Notes: a model not told the origin generated them from the sequence alone. DNA of 64,000 nt from JBMNGH01 sp050949725 (GCA_050949725.1 JBMNGH010000005.1:1-64000); one strand, 5' to 3'. Shown: positions 16,227 to 25,039, counted from the first letter of the stretch. A program made the numbers and translations.

Positions 16227-16502
16227 CTATTCACACTCCGAAAGTCTTGTTTCATATAATATAAAGTCTTTATAATCCTCACATAACCCCATTTCAGCAA
16301 ATTTTATATTAATAGGAGCCATCTGTAAATAACCGGTCTTTAACTGCTCCCTTACCCTTATCTTTTCCCTTTCCTTAATATATAATTTCATAGCTTCGCT
16401 GATAAAATCACTGCGGTTTCTTTTTTCCAAAGCAACAAAGTAATCTAACTCTTCAAGCAAATTATCAGGTAAACTGACTACAATTTTCTTTAATCCTGCC
16501 AC
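16227..16502 (-). CDS. mazE: MazE/EndoAI-type antitoxin (ribbon-helix-helix)
   Basis: About 91 residues. The N-terminal ribbon-helix-helix DNA-binding part, KKIVVSLPDNLLEELDYFV, is followed by KRNRSDFISEAMKLYIKER, and the C-terminal tail binds the toxin. The GTG start at 16502 follows a GGGGGTG site, and the length matches Bacillus EndoAI (93 residues). The open frame continues upstream with an unrelated hydrophobic stretch that I do not consider coding. The protein neutralises MazF and probably represses its own promoter. Confidence 0.88.
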   Translation of the reverse strand: MAGLKKIVVSLPDNLLEELDYFVALEKRNRSDFISEAMKLYIKEREKIRVREQLKTGYLQMAPINIKFAEMGLCEDYKDFILYETRLSECE

Positions 16503-16822
16503 AATGACACCCCCAAGAGCTATAATACAAATAACACATAGTATGTAAGCTAAAAGCACAGATAATATAATTATGTGAATCATACATGTAATTTATGCTT
16601 AAAATGCAAAAATCTTTTAAGTTTAATAATTTTTACCTACATATAGATCTAAATTTTCGACGATCTTTATTTTTTGACAATACAATTTCGTTAATTATAG
16701 TGAAAATCAATAGAAAAGAATCAGTTAACTATTGCAATCGTGATAGAATGCTCTATTATTTTATCAAATTGGCTCTCAAGTGTAAAACCCAATATGAGGA
16801 TAACATAATTTCCTGTTTGTTA

Positions 16823-18385
16823 TTAATATATCTCCTTTAACGCAATGGCAAGATTGTCAATAATATCGTTTGCTATGAGGGATATGTGTCCTTTAGCCAG
16901 TGCTGCCTTATCACCCGAAAGCCCGTGAATATACACACCGGCTCTAGCTGCATCTACCGGCTTCATTCCTCTTGCGAGGAAAGCAGTGATTATCCCTGTA
17001 AGAACATCTCCACTGCCACCAGTAGCCATACCGTAGTTTCCCGTCGGATTTATCCAAACATGACCGTCAGAATCGGCAATGAGCGTATTTGCACCCTTGA
17101 GAACTGTAACACATTCGAATTTCTTTGCAGCTTCTTTTACGACTGTCAAACGGTCGTTTTGTATTGTCTCAACCCTCTTAGAAAGAAGCCTGGACATTTC
17201 ACCGGCATGTGGGGTTATAACCAAAGGGGCAATTGCTCTCTTAAAAATTTCCGGATTTTCTGCGAGTACGTTCAATCCGTCAGCGTCTAAGACAATGGGT
17301 ACAGGGCAAAGCGCAGTAAATTGTTTTACAAACTCTTTTGTCTCCTCACTTAACGAAATACCTGGTCCCAGTGCTACTGCATCACATTTTTGCACAAATG
17401 CAAGAGCTTCTTCAAGGGCATCAATAGATATACTCCTGTTCTTTGTTTCATGAAGAGGCATTGTCATAGCTTCAGTCAATTTAACTTCCATTATTTCATT
17501 TAGGCTTTTAGGTATTCCAACAGTTACCAGCCCAGCTCCACTCCTCGCAGCTGAAAGACCTGTAAGCGCTGCTGCACCGGTCATTCCCTCAGAACCTGCA
17601 AGAATAAATACCTTGCCGGCTATCCCTTTATGAGCATCCATCGGGATTGGTTTCAACAATTTTTTAATCTGTGCTTTCTCTAGGACTACTGCCTCTGCTT
17701 GTGCGGAGTCTATCAATGTTTTGGGAATCCCTATATCGGCAACCGTAAGCTCACCTACATGCGCAGCTCCTGGATACAGCAACAGGCCGACTTTGGGAAG
17801 CGCCATAGTAACGGTATAATCAGCTTTTACGGCGATGCCTGCAATTTTTCCTGTGTAACCAGATATACCTGAAGGGATGTCTATGGAAATGACTTTACAA
17901 GCAAGGCAATTAATCAAATCGATAACACTGCGAAAAACTCCTTTTATCTCCCCTCCAAATCCTGTTCCAAAAATTGCATCAATCACGGCAAATGAATTGT
18001 TGCAAAAATCTCTGACATTTGCCAAGTCTGCCTCATCTTTTAAAACTTTTACATATATTCCCATTTTGCCGATTATATTAAAACTCGTAAGTGCATCACC
18101 GGATATATCCTCTGCATCGTGTAGGATAAAGACTCTAACATTGTATCCTCTATTGACAAGGTGCCTTGCAGCAACAAAGCCGTCCCCTCCATTGTTGCCT
18201 TTACCACAAAATATGGCCACATTAGTATTGTTTTGGCCATGTACATGGCAGGCCTGATAAACTGAATCTATCATATCAGCAACGGCCATCCCTGCATTCT
18301 CCATGAGGACAATACCAGGTATTCCATAATCTTCGATTGCCTTTTTATCAATCAATTTCATAGTATAAGGGCTCACTACTTTCAA
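16823..18385 (-). CDS. nnr: Bifunctional NAD(P)H-hydrate epimerase / ADP-dependent dehydratase
   Basis: A 520-residue metabolite-repair enzyme that epimerises and dehydrates damaged NADHX and NADPHX. The N-terminal YjeF epimerase domain (about 1-215) carries VLMENAG, CGKGNNGGDGFVAAR and SIDIPSGISGYTG. The C-terminal ribokinase-fold dehydratase (about 230-520) carries HKGIAGKVFILAGSEGMTGAA, ITPHAGEMSRL and NPTGNYGMATGGSGDVLTG. The TTG start overlaps the acpS stop by 4 bases and has a GGGGGTG site. The acpS-nnr-mazEF order is common in Firmicutes. Confidence 0.95.
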   Translation of the reverse strand: MKVVSPYTMKLIDKKAIEDYGIPGIVLMENAGMAVADMIDSVYQACHVHGQNNTNVAIFCGKGNNGGDGFVAARHLVNRGYNVRVFILHDAEDISGDALTSFNIIGKMGIYVKVLKDEADLANVRDFCNNSFAVIDAIFGTGFGGEIKGVFRSVIDLINCLACKVISIDIPSGISGYTGKIAGIAVKADYTVTMALPKVGLLLYPGAAHVGELTVADIGIPKTLIDSAQAEAVVLEKAQIKKLLKPIPMDAHKGIAGKVFILAGSEGMTGAAALTGLSAARSGAGLVTVGIPKSLNEIMEVKLTEAMTMPLHETKNRSISIDALEEALAFVQKCDAVALGPGISLSEETKEFVKQFTALCPVPIVLDADGLNVLAENPEIFKRAIAPLVITPHAGEMSRLLSKRVETIQNDRLTVVKEAAKKFECVTVLKGANTLIADSDGHVWINPTGNYGMATGGSGDVLTGIITAFLARGMKPVDAARAGVYIHGLSGDKAALAKGHISLIANDIIDNLAIALKEIY

Positions 18386-18756
18386 TACTCTGCACCCCCA
18401 ACAGCAACTGCGAATGCAACAGCGTATTCCTTGCTGTGAGAAATCGTAATAAGGACTTTTTTGATTCCTCTCGATTTTATTATTTCATGAGCCTTTCCGG
18501 TAAACACAACATATGGCTTCCCGTTTAATTCATTTAGTATTTGAATATCTCTCCATTTAAAATATCTAAATCCAGTCCCGAGAGCCTTGGCTACTGCTTC
18601 CTTGGCCGCAAATTTCCCTGCCAAATGAGAATAAAACAATCTTTTGTCAATAATGCATGATAGTTCTTCATCAGAAAAAAATCGTATCAAAAATCTTTTT
18701 TTTCTGCACAATTTCTTGATTCTATTAATTTCAACTATATCAATTCCAATTTCCAT
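18382..18756 (-). CDS. acpS: Holo-[acyl-carrier-protein] synthase
   Basis: A 124-residue 4'-phosphopantetheinyl transferase that activates acyl carrier protein for fatty-acid synthesis. The motifs GIDIVEINRIKKL at the N-terminus and KFAAKEAVAKALGTG (about 48-62) bind magnesium and CoA; SHSKEYAVA is the third family motif. It has an AGGTGA site and is the first gene of the acpS-nnr pair. Confidence 0.95.
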   Translation of the reverse strand: MEIGIDIVEINRIKKLCRKKRFLIRFFSDEELSCIIDKRLFYSHLAGKFAAKEAVAKALGTGFRYFKWRDIQILNELNGKPYVVFTGKAHEIIKSRGIKKVLITISHSKEYAVAFAVAVGGAEY

Positions 18757-18897
18757 GATTCACCTATTCATAAGTGCATTTTTTTTATATATAAGATCAA
18801 AATATTACTACAGATACTGTTATATATTAATTTTAATTCTACAGAAAAACATAAAAACCTGCATTTAGAAGATTTTAATTTTTTGACCTTTCCTGAT

Positions 18898-18914
18898 ATT
18901 GACCTTTTCTGACC
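18898..18914. promoter_or_regulatory. CtsR-like operator in the hsp20 promoter
   Basis: ATTGACC-TTT-TCTGACC reads on the minus strand as GGTCAGA-AAA-GGTCAAT, a direct repeat of two heptamers 3 bases apart. It matches the CtsR box (R)GTCAAA-NAN-(R)GTCAAA with one mismatch per heptamer. It overlaps the -35 element, as expected for a repressor. A further GGTCAAA lies at 18882-18888. Confidence 0.5.
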
Positions 18915-18927
18915 TTTGTTGTATAAT
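18899..18927 (+). promoter_or_regulatory. SigA-type promoter of hsp20
   Basis: TTGACC (18899-18904), a 17-base spacer and TATAAT (18922-18927), about 40 bases before the start codon. Near-consensus and the only strong pair in the gap. Confidence 0.75.
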
Positions 18928-18965
18928 ATCTTTAAATACTAATATTTGTATAAGGAGGGAATTTT

Positions 18966-19394
18966 ATGCGGTCAAGAGACATTATGCCATGGAGACGCAA
19001 AGGGCTTTTACCCGGTTTTCTCAATTTTGGCCTCGACTTTGATGATTTCTTTGATGCTTTCAGCCCACAACATATTAAGGCAGATTTAAAGGAAACTGAA
19101 CAAGATTACATTGTTGAAGCTGATCTCCCAGGATACGATAAAAATGGCATAGAAATTCGTTTCGAAGACGATATGCTGACTATCTCTGCTGAACAGGATG
19201 AAATAACTGAAGAAAAAGGTGATAATTATATACACCGCGAGCGACGCAGGGGAAGCTTTTCAAGGTCTATACCAATACCCAAGAATGTTAATTCAGATGC
19301 CATAAAAGCAAATTATAAAGACGGGGTGCTTCGGGTTGTCCTCCCAAAGGTAACCCCTTCAAAACCTAAGGGCCGAAAAATTGACATTCATTGA
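18966..19394 (+). CDS. Small heat-shock protein (Hsp20/alpha-crystallin)
   Basis: A 142-residue ATP-independent holdase chaperone. The alpha-crystallin domain spans about residues 38-135: IKADLKETEQDYIVEADLPG, the FSRSIPIPKNV segment and the GVLRVVLPK motif. The C-terminus has a KGRKIDIH tail in which I-x-I oligomerises subunits. AAGGAGGG precedes the ATG. The strong promoter overlaps a CtsR-like box, so heat induction through CtsR is likely. Confidence 0.95.
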   Translation: MRSRDIMPWRRKGLLPGFLNFGLDFDDFFDAFSPQHIKADLKETEQDYIVEADLPGYDKNGIEIRFEDDMLTISAEQDEITEEKGDNYIHRERRRGSFSRSIPIPKNVNSDAIKANYKDGVLRVVLPKVTPSKPKGRKIDIH

Positions 19395-19408
19395 TATCTA
19401 ACTGACTT

Positions 19409-19442
19409 AGGGCTGCACTGTTAATTGCAGCCCTTTATCTTT
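19409..19442 (+). terminator. Rho-independent terminator of hsp20
   Basis: AGGGCTGCA (19409-19417) pairs perfectly with TGCAGCCCT (19426-19434) around an 8-base loop and is followed by TTATCTTTT. Confidence 0.85.
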
Positions 19443-19494
19443 TACAACACTGATCGGGATGTTATCACACCAATTTTATCATCAATTTTTAGCA

Positions 19495-19995
19495 TCATTG
19501 GGGCACCTTGTATTTTAATCTGCTGACAAGGTTTCTTATCTGAGGTAAGAAAGAAACGAAAAAGCAAATCAGGGTATCTGAGCCTATTGTCAGGCCGTTT
19601 ACGAGAAGCGAATACACTATCGGGTTCATGTTTTCAGGTGCATAGGAAGCAAAAAAGATTAAACCTGACAAAAAGCTGGAAAAGTATCGCCCAAGACCAC
19701 CAATCAATACACCCAGGCTTATGTTCCCCGGAAAATAACCCGCAAGCCCTAACGCCGCAAAAGCTATGACATAATCTAGTATGACCTGCACAGGATGTAG
19801 TATATAAGGATCTTGTATTAGCTGTAGAATCCCATATGCGGCTCCAGCGGAAATGCCAGCAGCAGGACCAAATAAGTAAGAGAATACGAACATTGGCAGC
19901 ATGCTCACAAGGGTAATAGAGCCACCCTGCGGCCATCTATATATCCTGATATAAGATAGGATAAAGGCAATCGATATACAGAGACCTGCATACAC
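19495..19995 (-). CDS. thiT: ThiT-type thiamine transporter, ECF S component, N-terminus doubtful
   Basis: 166 residues with five or six membrane helices. WPQGGSITLVSMLPMFVFSYLFGP and HPVQVILDYVIAFAALGLAGYFPG match the ThiT/YuaJ family, which binds thiamine for an energy-coupling-factor importer. Family members are usually 180-200 residues and begin about ten residues earlier. Here the GTG at 19995 has no ribosome binding site, and a TAG stop lies two codons upstream in frame. The gene may use a weak start, or its N-terminus may be decayed. I see no TPP riboswitch upstream, which most thiT genes of Firmicutes carry. The decayed sequence next to it supports erosion. Confidence 0.7.
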   Translation of the reverse strand: MYAGLCISIAFILSYIRIYRWPQGGSITLVSMLPMFVFSYLFGPAAGISAGAAYGILQLIQDPYILHPVQVILDYVIAFAALGLAGYFPGNISLGVLIGGLGRYFSSFLSGLIFFASYAPENMNPIVYSLLVNGLTIGSDTLICFFVSFLPQIRNLVSRLKYKVPQ

Positions 19996-20429
19996 AATCG
20001 TCTATATTCACTTGAGAAATTATACTACTCAGACGGATAATCATGGGAGTCATCAGCATTATATCGGATTTCCTTAAAGCTGTCTATATATTATTGAATT
20101 TCTGATAAATTATATAAACCCCTTCCCGATTACCGGTTTCTATCCTTATTGCATCTGAGTTTCCTATTTCCCCATGATATAGGCTTTAGCCTACCCATAA
20201 GGCCTTTTCGTTTTTTCAGAAAACTATGATATCTGCTCTTAAATTTGCTTTTACAAACATTAAAGAGAATCCTGCCTCAAACATAAAAAAGTCAACTAAA
20301 CTTTTCCGCAAGGCAGAGGGATAAGTTTCTGCCTGTTTTTTTAATTTACATAAGCTTTCATTCTTAGCATATAGTATTTTGCTAGCCGCATTAAATCTCG
20401 CTGCCGGTAATCTTGGGCATAGAGTGTCC
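19996..20429. other. Decayed intergenic region with gene remnants
   Basis: No intact gene. On the minus strand a short in-frame stretch at about 20188-20084 (AIRIETGNREGVYIIYQ and its flanks) reads like the C-terminal end of a lost protein, closed by TAG. On the plus strand a 32-codon frame from 20228 ends inside the hairpin at 20311-20334 but has no ribosome binding site. Together with the truncated ABC ATPase to the right, this suggests a deletion or decay zone. Confidence 0.4.
20311..20341 (+). terminator. Orphan plus-strand terminator
   Basis: AGGCAGA (20311-20317) pairs with TCTGCCT (20328-20334), followed by G and seven T. No plus-strand gene feeds it, so it is a relic or the end of a small RNA. 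Confidence 0.5.
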
Positions 20430-20906
20430 CTATAAGACTATTCTTGCCCGTTTGTTGTTCATAATGTCAATCCAGTTCGATACTGTAAACCCTTTTGCCC
20501 ATAAATGTTCACGCAACTCTACCGCCTGCCTGTTAAGTCTCCGATTACTTTCATCTACGATTTCTCCGCTTCTAAGCTTAAATACCCTATTAGCCATAGC
20601 GGCAATGGCAGTATTATGAGTAATCATCAAAATGGTTGTTCCGAAATTTGTGTTGACCTGCTGCAAGAGCTTCAGGATACTGCGGGAGGTTTGGAGATCC
20701 AAGGCTCCAGTTGGCTCATCACAGAGCAATAGTTTTGGATTTTTAACAATGGCTCTGGCAATGGATACCCTTTGCGGTTCACCTCCGCTCAGTTCCCTGG
20801 GGAAATTGTGCCTTTTGTCATACATTTGTACCTCTGCTAAAACTTCATCGATATATTGCCAACAATTATACTGCCAACTGACATCCTCGCAAAATAATGT
20901 GCGGTA
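20430..20906 (-). pseudogene. Truncated ABC transporter ATPase (MacB/LolD type)
   Basis: Only the C-terminal half of a nucleotide-binding domain remains. The signature LSGGEPQRVSIARAIVKNPKLLLCDEPTGALD (ABC signature and Walker B) and the H-loop ITHNTAIAAMANRVFKLRSGEIVDE are intact, but the Walker A motif and Q-loop are missing. The open frame starts directly behind the LysR stop codon with no usable start. The C-terminal tail after residue 105 does not look like the family. No permease gene follows. It is most likely a deletion remnant. Confidence 0.8.
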
Positions 20907-21839
20907 TCACGTTTCCCCCCTATAATCAAGTCTTTCAAAACAAAATGCCTTGAGATAATCGACAACAAATTTAATTAGGGTCTGAGCATTTGGTGAAAGT
21001 GTTTTTCCCCGTTTAAATACAAAATAGAAATATCTAGTAAGATCTATCCCGCCAATATAAAAAATTTTTATAAGATTCATTTCAGTATAATCTTCAACAG
21101 CCCTCTTTGAAATGACCGATATACCTAAACCGTCTTTTACCGCCTGTTTGATGGATTCAGAACTACCAAATTCCGCTACTATTTTTATATGATCTGGATT
21201 AAAGCCTTCCTTTTTTAACGCATTTTCAAATGTCCTCCTCGTCCCGGAACCCTTCTCCCTTACAAGAAGCCTTTGATGGAAAACATCCTCAACATTAATA
21301 ATTTTATTTGGAACATCAGGCCAACTGAGTGGTGTTGCTAGAACGAGTTCATCAAGACAAAGCGGTATAAACATCAGGCTCTGATTATCAATTTTCATGC
21401 CTGAAATCCCCAGTTCTACTGCTCCTCTTGCGACAGTATTTAATACTATATTGGAATCCGCTTGAGTCACTTTAAATACCACTTTGGGATAAACTTTATT
21501 AAAATCCCTTATTAATGCCGGCAGGACATATACAGCCGGTATGGTACTTGAGAACAATCGCAGTTCTCCCTCAACACTTCCCATGAAATATTTGAGTTCC
21601 TGGACTGCTTTTTGTTTTTCTTTTAAAATGTTAATGGCATTTTGGTAAAAAACTTTCCCTGCTGGTGTCAAGCTTATTTCTCGGCCACTTCTGTCAAAAA
21701 GCTTTGCATTCAATTCTTTTTCAAGTGCCATAACATGAGCACTAATTGTCGGCTGTGATAAAAACATCGATTGTGCAGCCTTGGAAAAGCTTTTTTGTTC
21801 ACATACCTTTACAAAAGCCTCCAATTGATAAAATTCCAT
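20907..21839 (-). CDS. LysR-family transcriptional regulator
   Basis: 310 residues. The N-terminal winged helix-turn-helix, MEFYQLEAFVKVCEQKSFSKAAQSMFLSQPTISAHVMALEKEL, is typical LysR, with a periplasmic-binding-like effector domain at about 90-295 (GSGTRRTFENAL, FGSSESIKQAVKDGLGISV). Its closest resemblance by eye is to the CysL-like and selenium-metabolism-associated subgroup, but that is tentative. GGAGG precedes the ATG. No intact divergently transcribed gene lies beside it; the fragment behind it is decayed and trkH lies upstream on the same strand. Confidence 0.88.
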   Translation of the reverse strand: MEFYQLEAFVKVCEQKSFSKAAQSMFLSQPTISAHVMALEKELNAKLFDRSGREISLTPAGKVFYQNAINILKEKQKAVQELKYFMGSVEGELRLFSSTIPAVYVLPALIRDFNKVYPKVVFKVTQADSNIVLNTVARGAVELGISGMKIDNQSLMFIPLCLDELVLATPLSWPDVPNKIINVEDVFHQRLLVREKGSGTRRTFENALKKEGFNPDHIKIVAEFGSSESIKQAVKDGLGISVISKRAVEDYTEMNLIKIFYIGGIDLTRYFYFVFKRGKTLSPNAQTLIKFVVDYLKAFCFERLDYRGET

Positions 21840-21869
21840 CGTTAATACCTCCGTAACGACCAGAAATCG

Positions 21870-23354
21870 TTATTTTGGTTGATTAAATTGAGCCGCTCTC
21901 CTCCTGCCAAATCTCGCACCGTACCAGAATTCCGGCATAAAGCAGACTATTATGGTAAATAACTCCAGTCTGCCGAGGAGCATCAATACACTCAACACGA
22001 GTTTAGCCATATGTGGAAATTGGGCATAAGTATAGTATGGACCTACCAGGGCAAATCCTGGGCCAATATTGCCTAGTGATGCAGCCACCGCAGACACTGC
22101 GGTAAGCATATCAATATTTAACAATAAAAGAAAAAGTGAACCAACCAAAAATAAGGCAATATATAAAAAGCAAAACCCTGCTATACCCCTTATGACATCG
22201 TCAGGCACGGGCTTGCCGTTGATCTTTACAGGAATCACCGCCTTAGGGTGAAGCATTTTTATCAACTCCCTGTAGCAATACTTAAACATCGTCAAAAACC
22301 TTATGTGTTTTATGGCTCCAGCTGTTGACCCGGCACAACCACCGAAAAACATCAACAATAATAGCAAAAGCCGAGAAAAATCTGGCCATTCATCAAAATT
22401 TGCAGTGCAAAATCCAGTTGTCGTCATAATTGAAGCTACCTGAAAACTACTCGTCCTGAGCAGGTCAAAGAAAGAAACAAATACACTTTTTAAATTAATA
22501 GCAATAAGAATTGAGCTTATTAGAAATGTTCCTATATAATACTTGAACTCCTCATCTGAAAATAATTTTCTCCATTGCCCTTTTATCAGTTGATAATGTA
22601 AGTTAAAATTAATACCTGAAATAAGCATAAATAATATAATTATGATTTCGGAAATCGGGTTGTAAAAGGCTCCTACACTTTGATTTTTTGTGGAAAACCC
22701 TCCTGTAGCAACTGTCCCAAAAGTATGTGTCAATGAGTCGAATAAATTCATTCCGGACACCATCAACAACAATGTTTGAACAACTGTAATACCCAAGTAA
22801 ATCAACCAAAGTATCTTTGCAGTATGGGTCATCCTGGAAGAAATCTTATCAACAGAGGGCCCGGGAACCTCAGCCTTAAACAAATATATTCCGGAAGCAC
22901 CTGTCTGTGGAAGTATTGCAAGAAAAAGCACTATTATTCCCATACCCCCCAACCAGTGGGTAAAACTTCTCCAAAATAATATGCCATGAGGGATAACCTC
23001 TAAATCGTTAATAACGGTTGCCCCTGTCGTCGTAAAACCTGATACTGCTTCAAAAAAACCATCTGTAAAACTGCCAACTGCCCCAAAAAAAACAAAAGGC
23101 AGAGCGCCAAATACGCCAGCCAAAATCCATCCTAGAGCTACCGTTAAAAAGGCTTCCTTTATACCAAACTCTTTTTTTCGGGTTGATTTATACCTTAGCA
23201 CTATACCACATAATAATGTGATTGTGATTGAAAATAAAAAAGCTGTTGAATCTCCTTCCATATAATAAATGGACCAACCTAGGGATGGAAGCATGCTTAA
23301 AGATAAAACAACGAGCAAGTTTCCCATAACGCGACGTACAAAACTAATGTCCAT
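21870..23354 (-). CDS. trkH: Potassium uptake protein TrkH/KtrB
   Basis: An ion-conducting membrane subunit of about 494 residues with eight membrane helices plus four pore loops. Selectivity-filter-type segments are visible: SGFTTTGATV, FGTVATGGFSTKN, SIMTTTGFCTANFD and AASLGNIGPGF, each with the conserved glycine of Trk/Ktr filters. The start at M8 of the open frame (23354) has a GAAGGGA site; the first ATG at 23375 has none. It follows trkA by a few bases in one operon. Confidence 0.92.
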   Translation of the reverse strand: MDISFVRRVMGNLLVVLSLSMLPSLGWSIYYMEGDSTAFLFSITITLLCGIVLRYKSTRKKEFGIKEAFLTVALGWILAGVFGALPFVFFGAVGSFTDGFFEAVSGFTTTGATVINDLEVIPHGILFWRSFTHWLGGMGIIVLFLAILPQTGASGIYLFKAEVPGPSVDKISSRMTHTAKILWLIYLGITVVQTLLLMVSGMNLFDSLTHTFGTVATGGFSTKNQSVGAFYNPISEIIIILFMLISGINFNLHYQLIKGQWRKLFSDEEFKYYIGTFLISSILIAINLKSVFVSFFDLLRTSSFQVASIMTTTGFCTANFDEWPDFSRLLLLLLMFFGGCAGSTAGAIKHIRFLTMFKYCYRELIKMLHPKAVIPVKINGKPVPDDVIRGIAGFCFLYIALFLVGSLFLLLLNIDMLTAVSAVAASLGNIGPGFALVGPYYTYAQFPHMAKLVLSVLMLLGRLELFTIIVCFMPEFWYGARFGRRRAAQFNQPK

Positions 23355-23380
23355 TTTTTGCATTCCCTTCATCATATGTT

Positions 23381-24742
23381 CTATGCTGTCTTGTCCCCAA
23401 AAAACTTGTCTAGTAGTTGTACATTCTGGGAGGTAGTAAAAATAATCAACCTGTCGTTAGGGGCCAAATAATCGTCCCCACGCGGAATAATGGCCTTCCC
23501 GGCCCGCAGTATGCCTCCGACGATTAAGCCTTTAGCAGAAAGTCTAAGTTCCTTTAGCGGCTGGTTTATGAACCTGGCATTAGGAGGTACTATGAGCTCA
23601 ACCATTTCTGCCTTGCCATCCTTTAATATTGTTTCAGAAATGATATTAGATTTTCTAAACAGTTTCGATAGTTTTCCTGCGACAAGTAAACGAGAACTTA
23701 CATAAGAATCTATTTCAAGGGTTTGGAGTATTGATTCATAATCGACCCTGTTTATCTCAGTTATGGTTTTTGATACTCCAAGCTTTTTAGCAAGAAGTGA
23801 TGTAAGAATATTTAATTCGTCTCTACCCGTAACAGAAACAACAACATCGATATGCTGAATATCTTCTTGCTGCAGGAAGTTGATATCGGCAGCATCCCCA
23901 TTCAAAACCAGTGTTCTTGAGAGCTGATCACTGAGCAGTTCACACCTTTGAGCTGAGTTCTCCACAATCTTTACTGATAATCCATTTTTTCTATTGCTCT
24001 CCAGGATCTTAGCAAGGTTGCTTCCGACCTTTCCTCCACCCAAGATCATTACACTCTTGAACCTTTTTTTTTCGTTTCTGGCCATGCTACCTATTTCAAT
24101 AAACGCTGATGCCTTTTTTATCACATAAATAATATCGTTTGGATATATTACATCATCGCCCCTTGGAATTATCGCTTTACCATCTTCTCTTAAAATAGAG
24201 ATAATTAAATAATCGGGTGAACGAGGAAGTTGACTTACAAGTGTCCCCGTAAGTTCAGAATCCTTTTCTACCCTCAAAGCAAACAGCTCTATTTTTCCTT
24301 CGGCGAAGTATTCTACTTCAGTAGCTTCAGGTGTTCTAATCAATTTTGCAATCTCAAATGCAGTCATTCTCTCCGGATCGATCATTATGTCAATTCCTAA
24401 ATGACGGTTTGAAAAAACATTCTTGGAATTGCTGTATTCCGGGTTCCTAACGCGGGCTACGGTCTTAATATCAGACAAATTTTTTGCTATCAGGCAAAAC
24501 ATCATATTCAGTTCATCACTGTTTGTTACTGAAATGAAAACATCTGCATCCTTGACCCCTGCATTAAGTAAGGCTGTGATATGTTCACCTGTATCTTCAA
24601 CAACCATTGCATCAATTTTATTTGCGATTTCAGAGATCTTTTCCCTATCCTTCTCAAGAATTACCACTTCATGATTCTCCTGTGATAATCTAAGGGCCAA
24701 CTCCATTCCTATATCTCCTGCTCCCGCAATTATAATTTTCAA
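23381..24742 (-). CDS. trkA: Trk potassium regulator TrkA, two RCK domains
   Basis: About 453 residues: the cytoplasmic gating ring of the Trk system. Two tandem RCK_N/RCK_C units are seen. The first NAD-binding motif is IIIAGAGDIGMELALRL; the second is VMILGGGKVGSNLAKIL near residue 235. Each RCK_C half ends in a repeated AIIPRGDDxxxPND segment. I favour the TTG at 24742 (MKIIIAGAG) behind a GGGTGGTG site; the frame opens at GTG 24754. It is the first gene of trkA-trkH. RCK_C domains are known c-di-AMP targets in Gram-positives, relevant because cdaA lies 3 kb upstream. Confidence 0.93.
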   Translation of the reverse strand: MKIIIAGAGDIGMELALRLSQENHEVVILEKDREKISEIANKIDAMVVEDTGEHITALLNAGVKDADVFISVTNSDELNMMFCLIAKNLSDIKTVARVRNPEYSNSKNVFSNRHLGIDIMIDPERMTAFEIAKLIRTPEATEVEYFAEGKIELFALRVEKDSELTGTLVSQLPRSPDYLIISILREDGKAIIPRGDDVIYPNDIIYVIKKASAFIEIGSMARNEKKRFKSVMILGGGKVGSNLAKILESNRKNGLSVKIVENSAQRCELLSDQLSRTLVLNGDAADINFLQQEDIQHIDVVVSVTGRDELNILTSLLAKKLGVSKTITEINRVDYESILQTLEIDSYVSSRLLVAGKLSKLFRKSNIISETILKDGKAEMVELIVPPNARFINQPLKELRLSAKGLIVGGILRAGKAIIPRGDDYLAPNDRLIIFTTSQNVQLLDKFFGDKTA

Positions 24743-24874
24743 AAAAAGCACCACCCATGATTATATATTAAGACCATTATATACAAAGTTTAAAAAAGAT
24801 ACTATACCTTTTATTTAACATTACAATAAAGTATTGTCAAAGAAGGATAAACAGATTAAATGCTCGCAAAAAGT

Positions 24875-24991
24875 AAGAACCCCACCCGACACGCAATCTA
24901 GTATTGCTGTCGGGTCCCGGGAACCTTGCGCTCGCTAAAGAACCCCACCCGACACGCAATCAAACATTGCTGTTGAGTCACGGGAACCTTG
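24875..24991. repeat. Two direct 54-bp hairpin repeats
   Basis: Units at 24875-24928 and 24938-24991 are 54 bases each, 63 bases apart, and nearly identical. Each opens with AAGAACCCCACCCGACACG and ends CGGGAACCTTG, and each folds into a long imperfect hairpin (ACCCGACACGCAAT against ATTGCTGTCGGGT in the first unit). The 9-base linker contains GCTCGC, also present before the first unit. They lie between glmM and trkA. I do not recognise a ydaO (c-di-AMP) riboswitch or glmS ribozyme core. They look like a palindromic intergenic repeat family. Confidence 0.75.
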
Positions 24992-25005
24992 TTGTTTCAC
25001 AACAA

Positions 25006-25039
25006 ATAAAGGGCATCCTGTTAAGTCTATGCCCTTTAT
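25006..25039 (-). terminator. Probable terminator after glmM
   Basis: ATAAAGGGCAT (25006-25016) pairs perfectly with ATGCCCTTTAT (25029-25039). The minus-strand tail is TTTATTTG-like and short of a clean U-run, so termination may be partial. Confidence 0.55.

Noticed and set aside
19996..20300. TPP riboswitch upstream of thiT
   Set aside because: No CTGAGA or ACCTGATCTGGATAAT-like core on the minus strand.
20228..20323. A 32-codon plus-strand peptide ending in a terminator hairpin
   Set aside because: No ribosome binding site, and the surrounding sequence looks decayed.
24875..24991. CRISPR array
   Set aside because: Only two units, each a long hairpin, with a 9-base linker and no spacers or cas genes.
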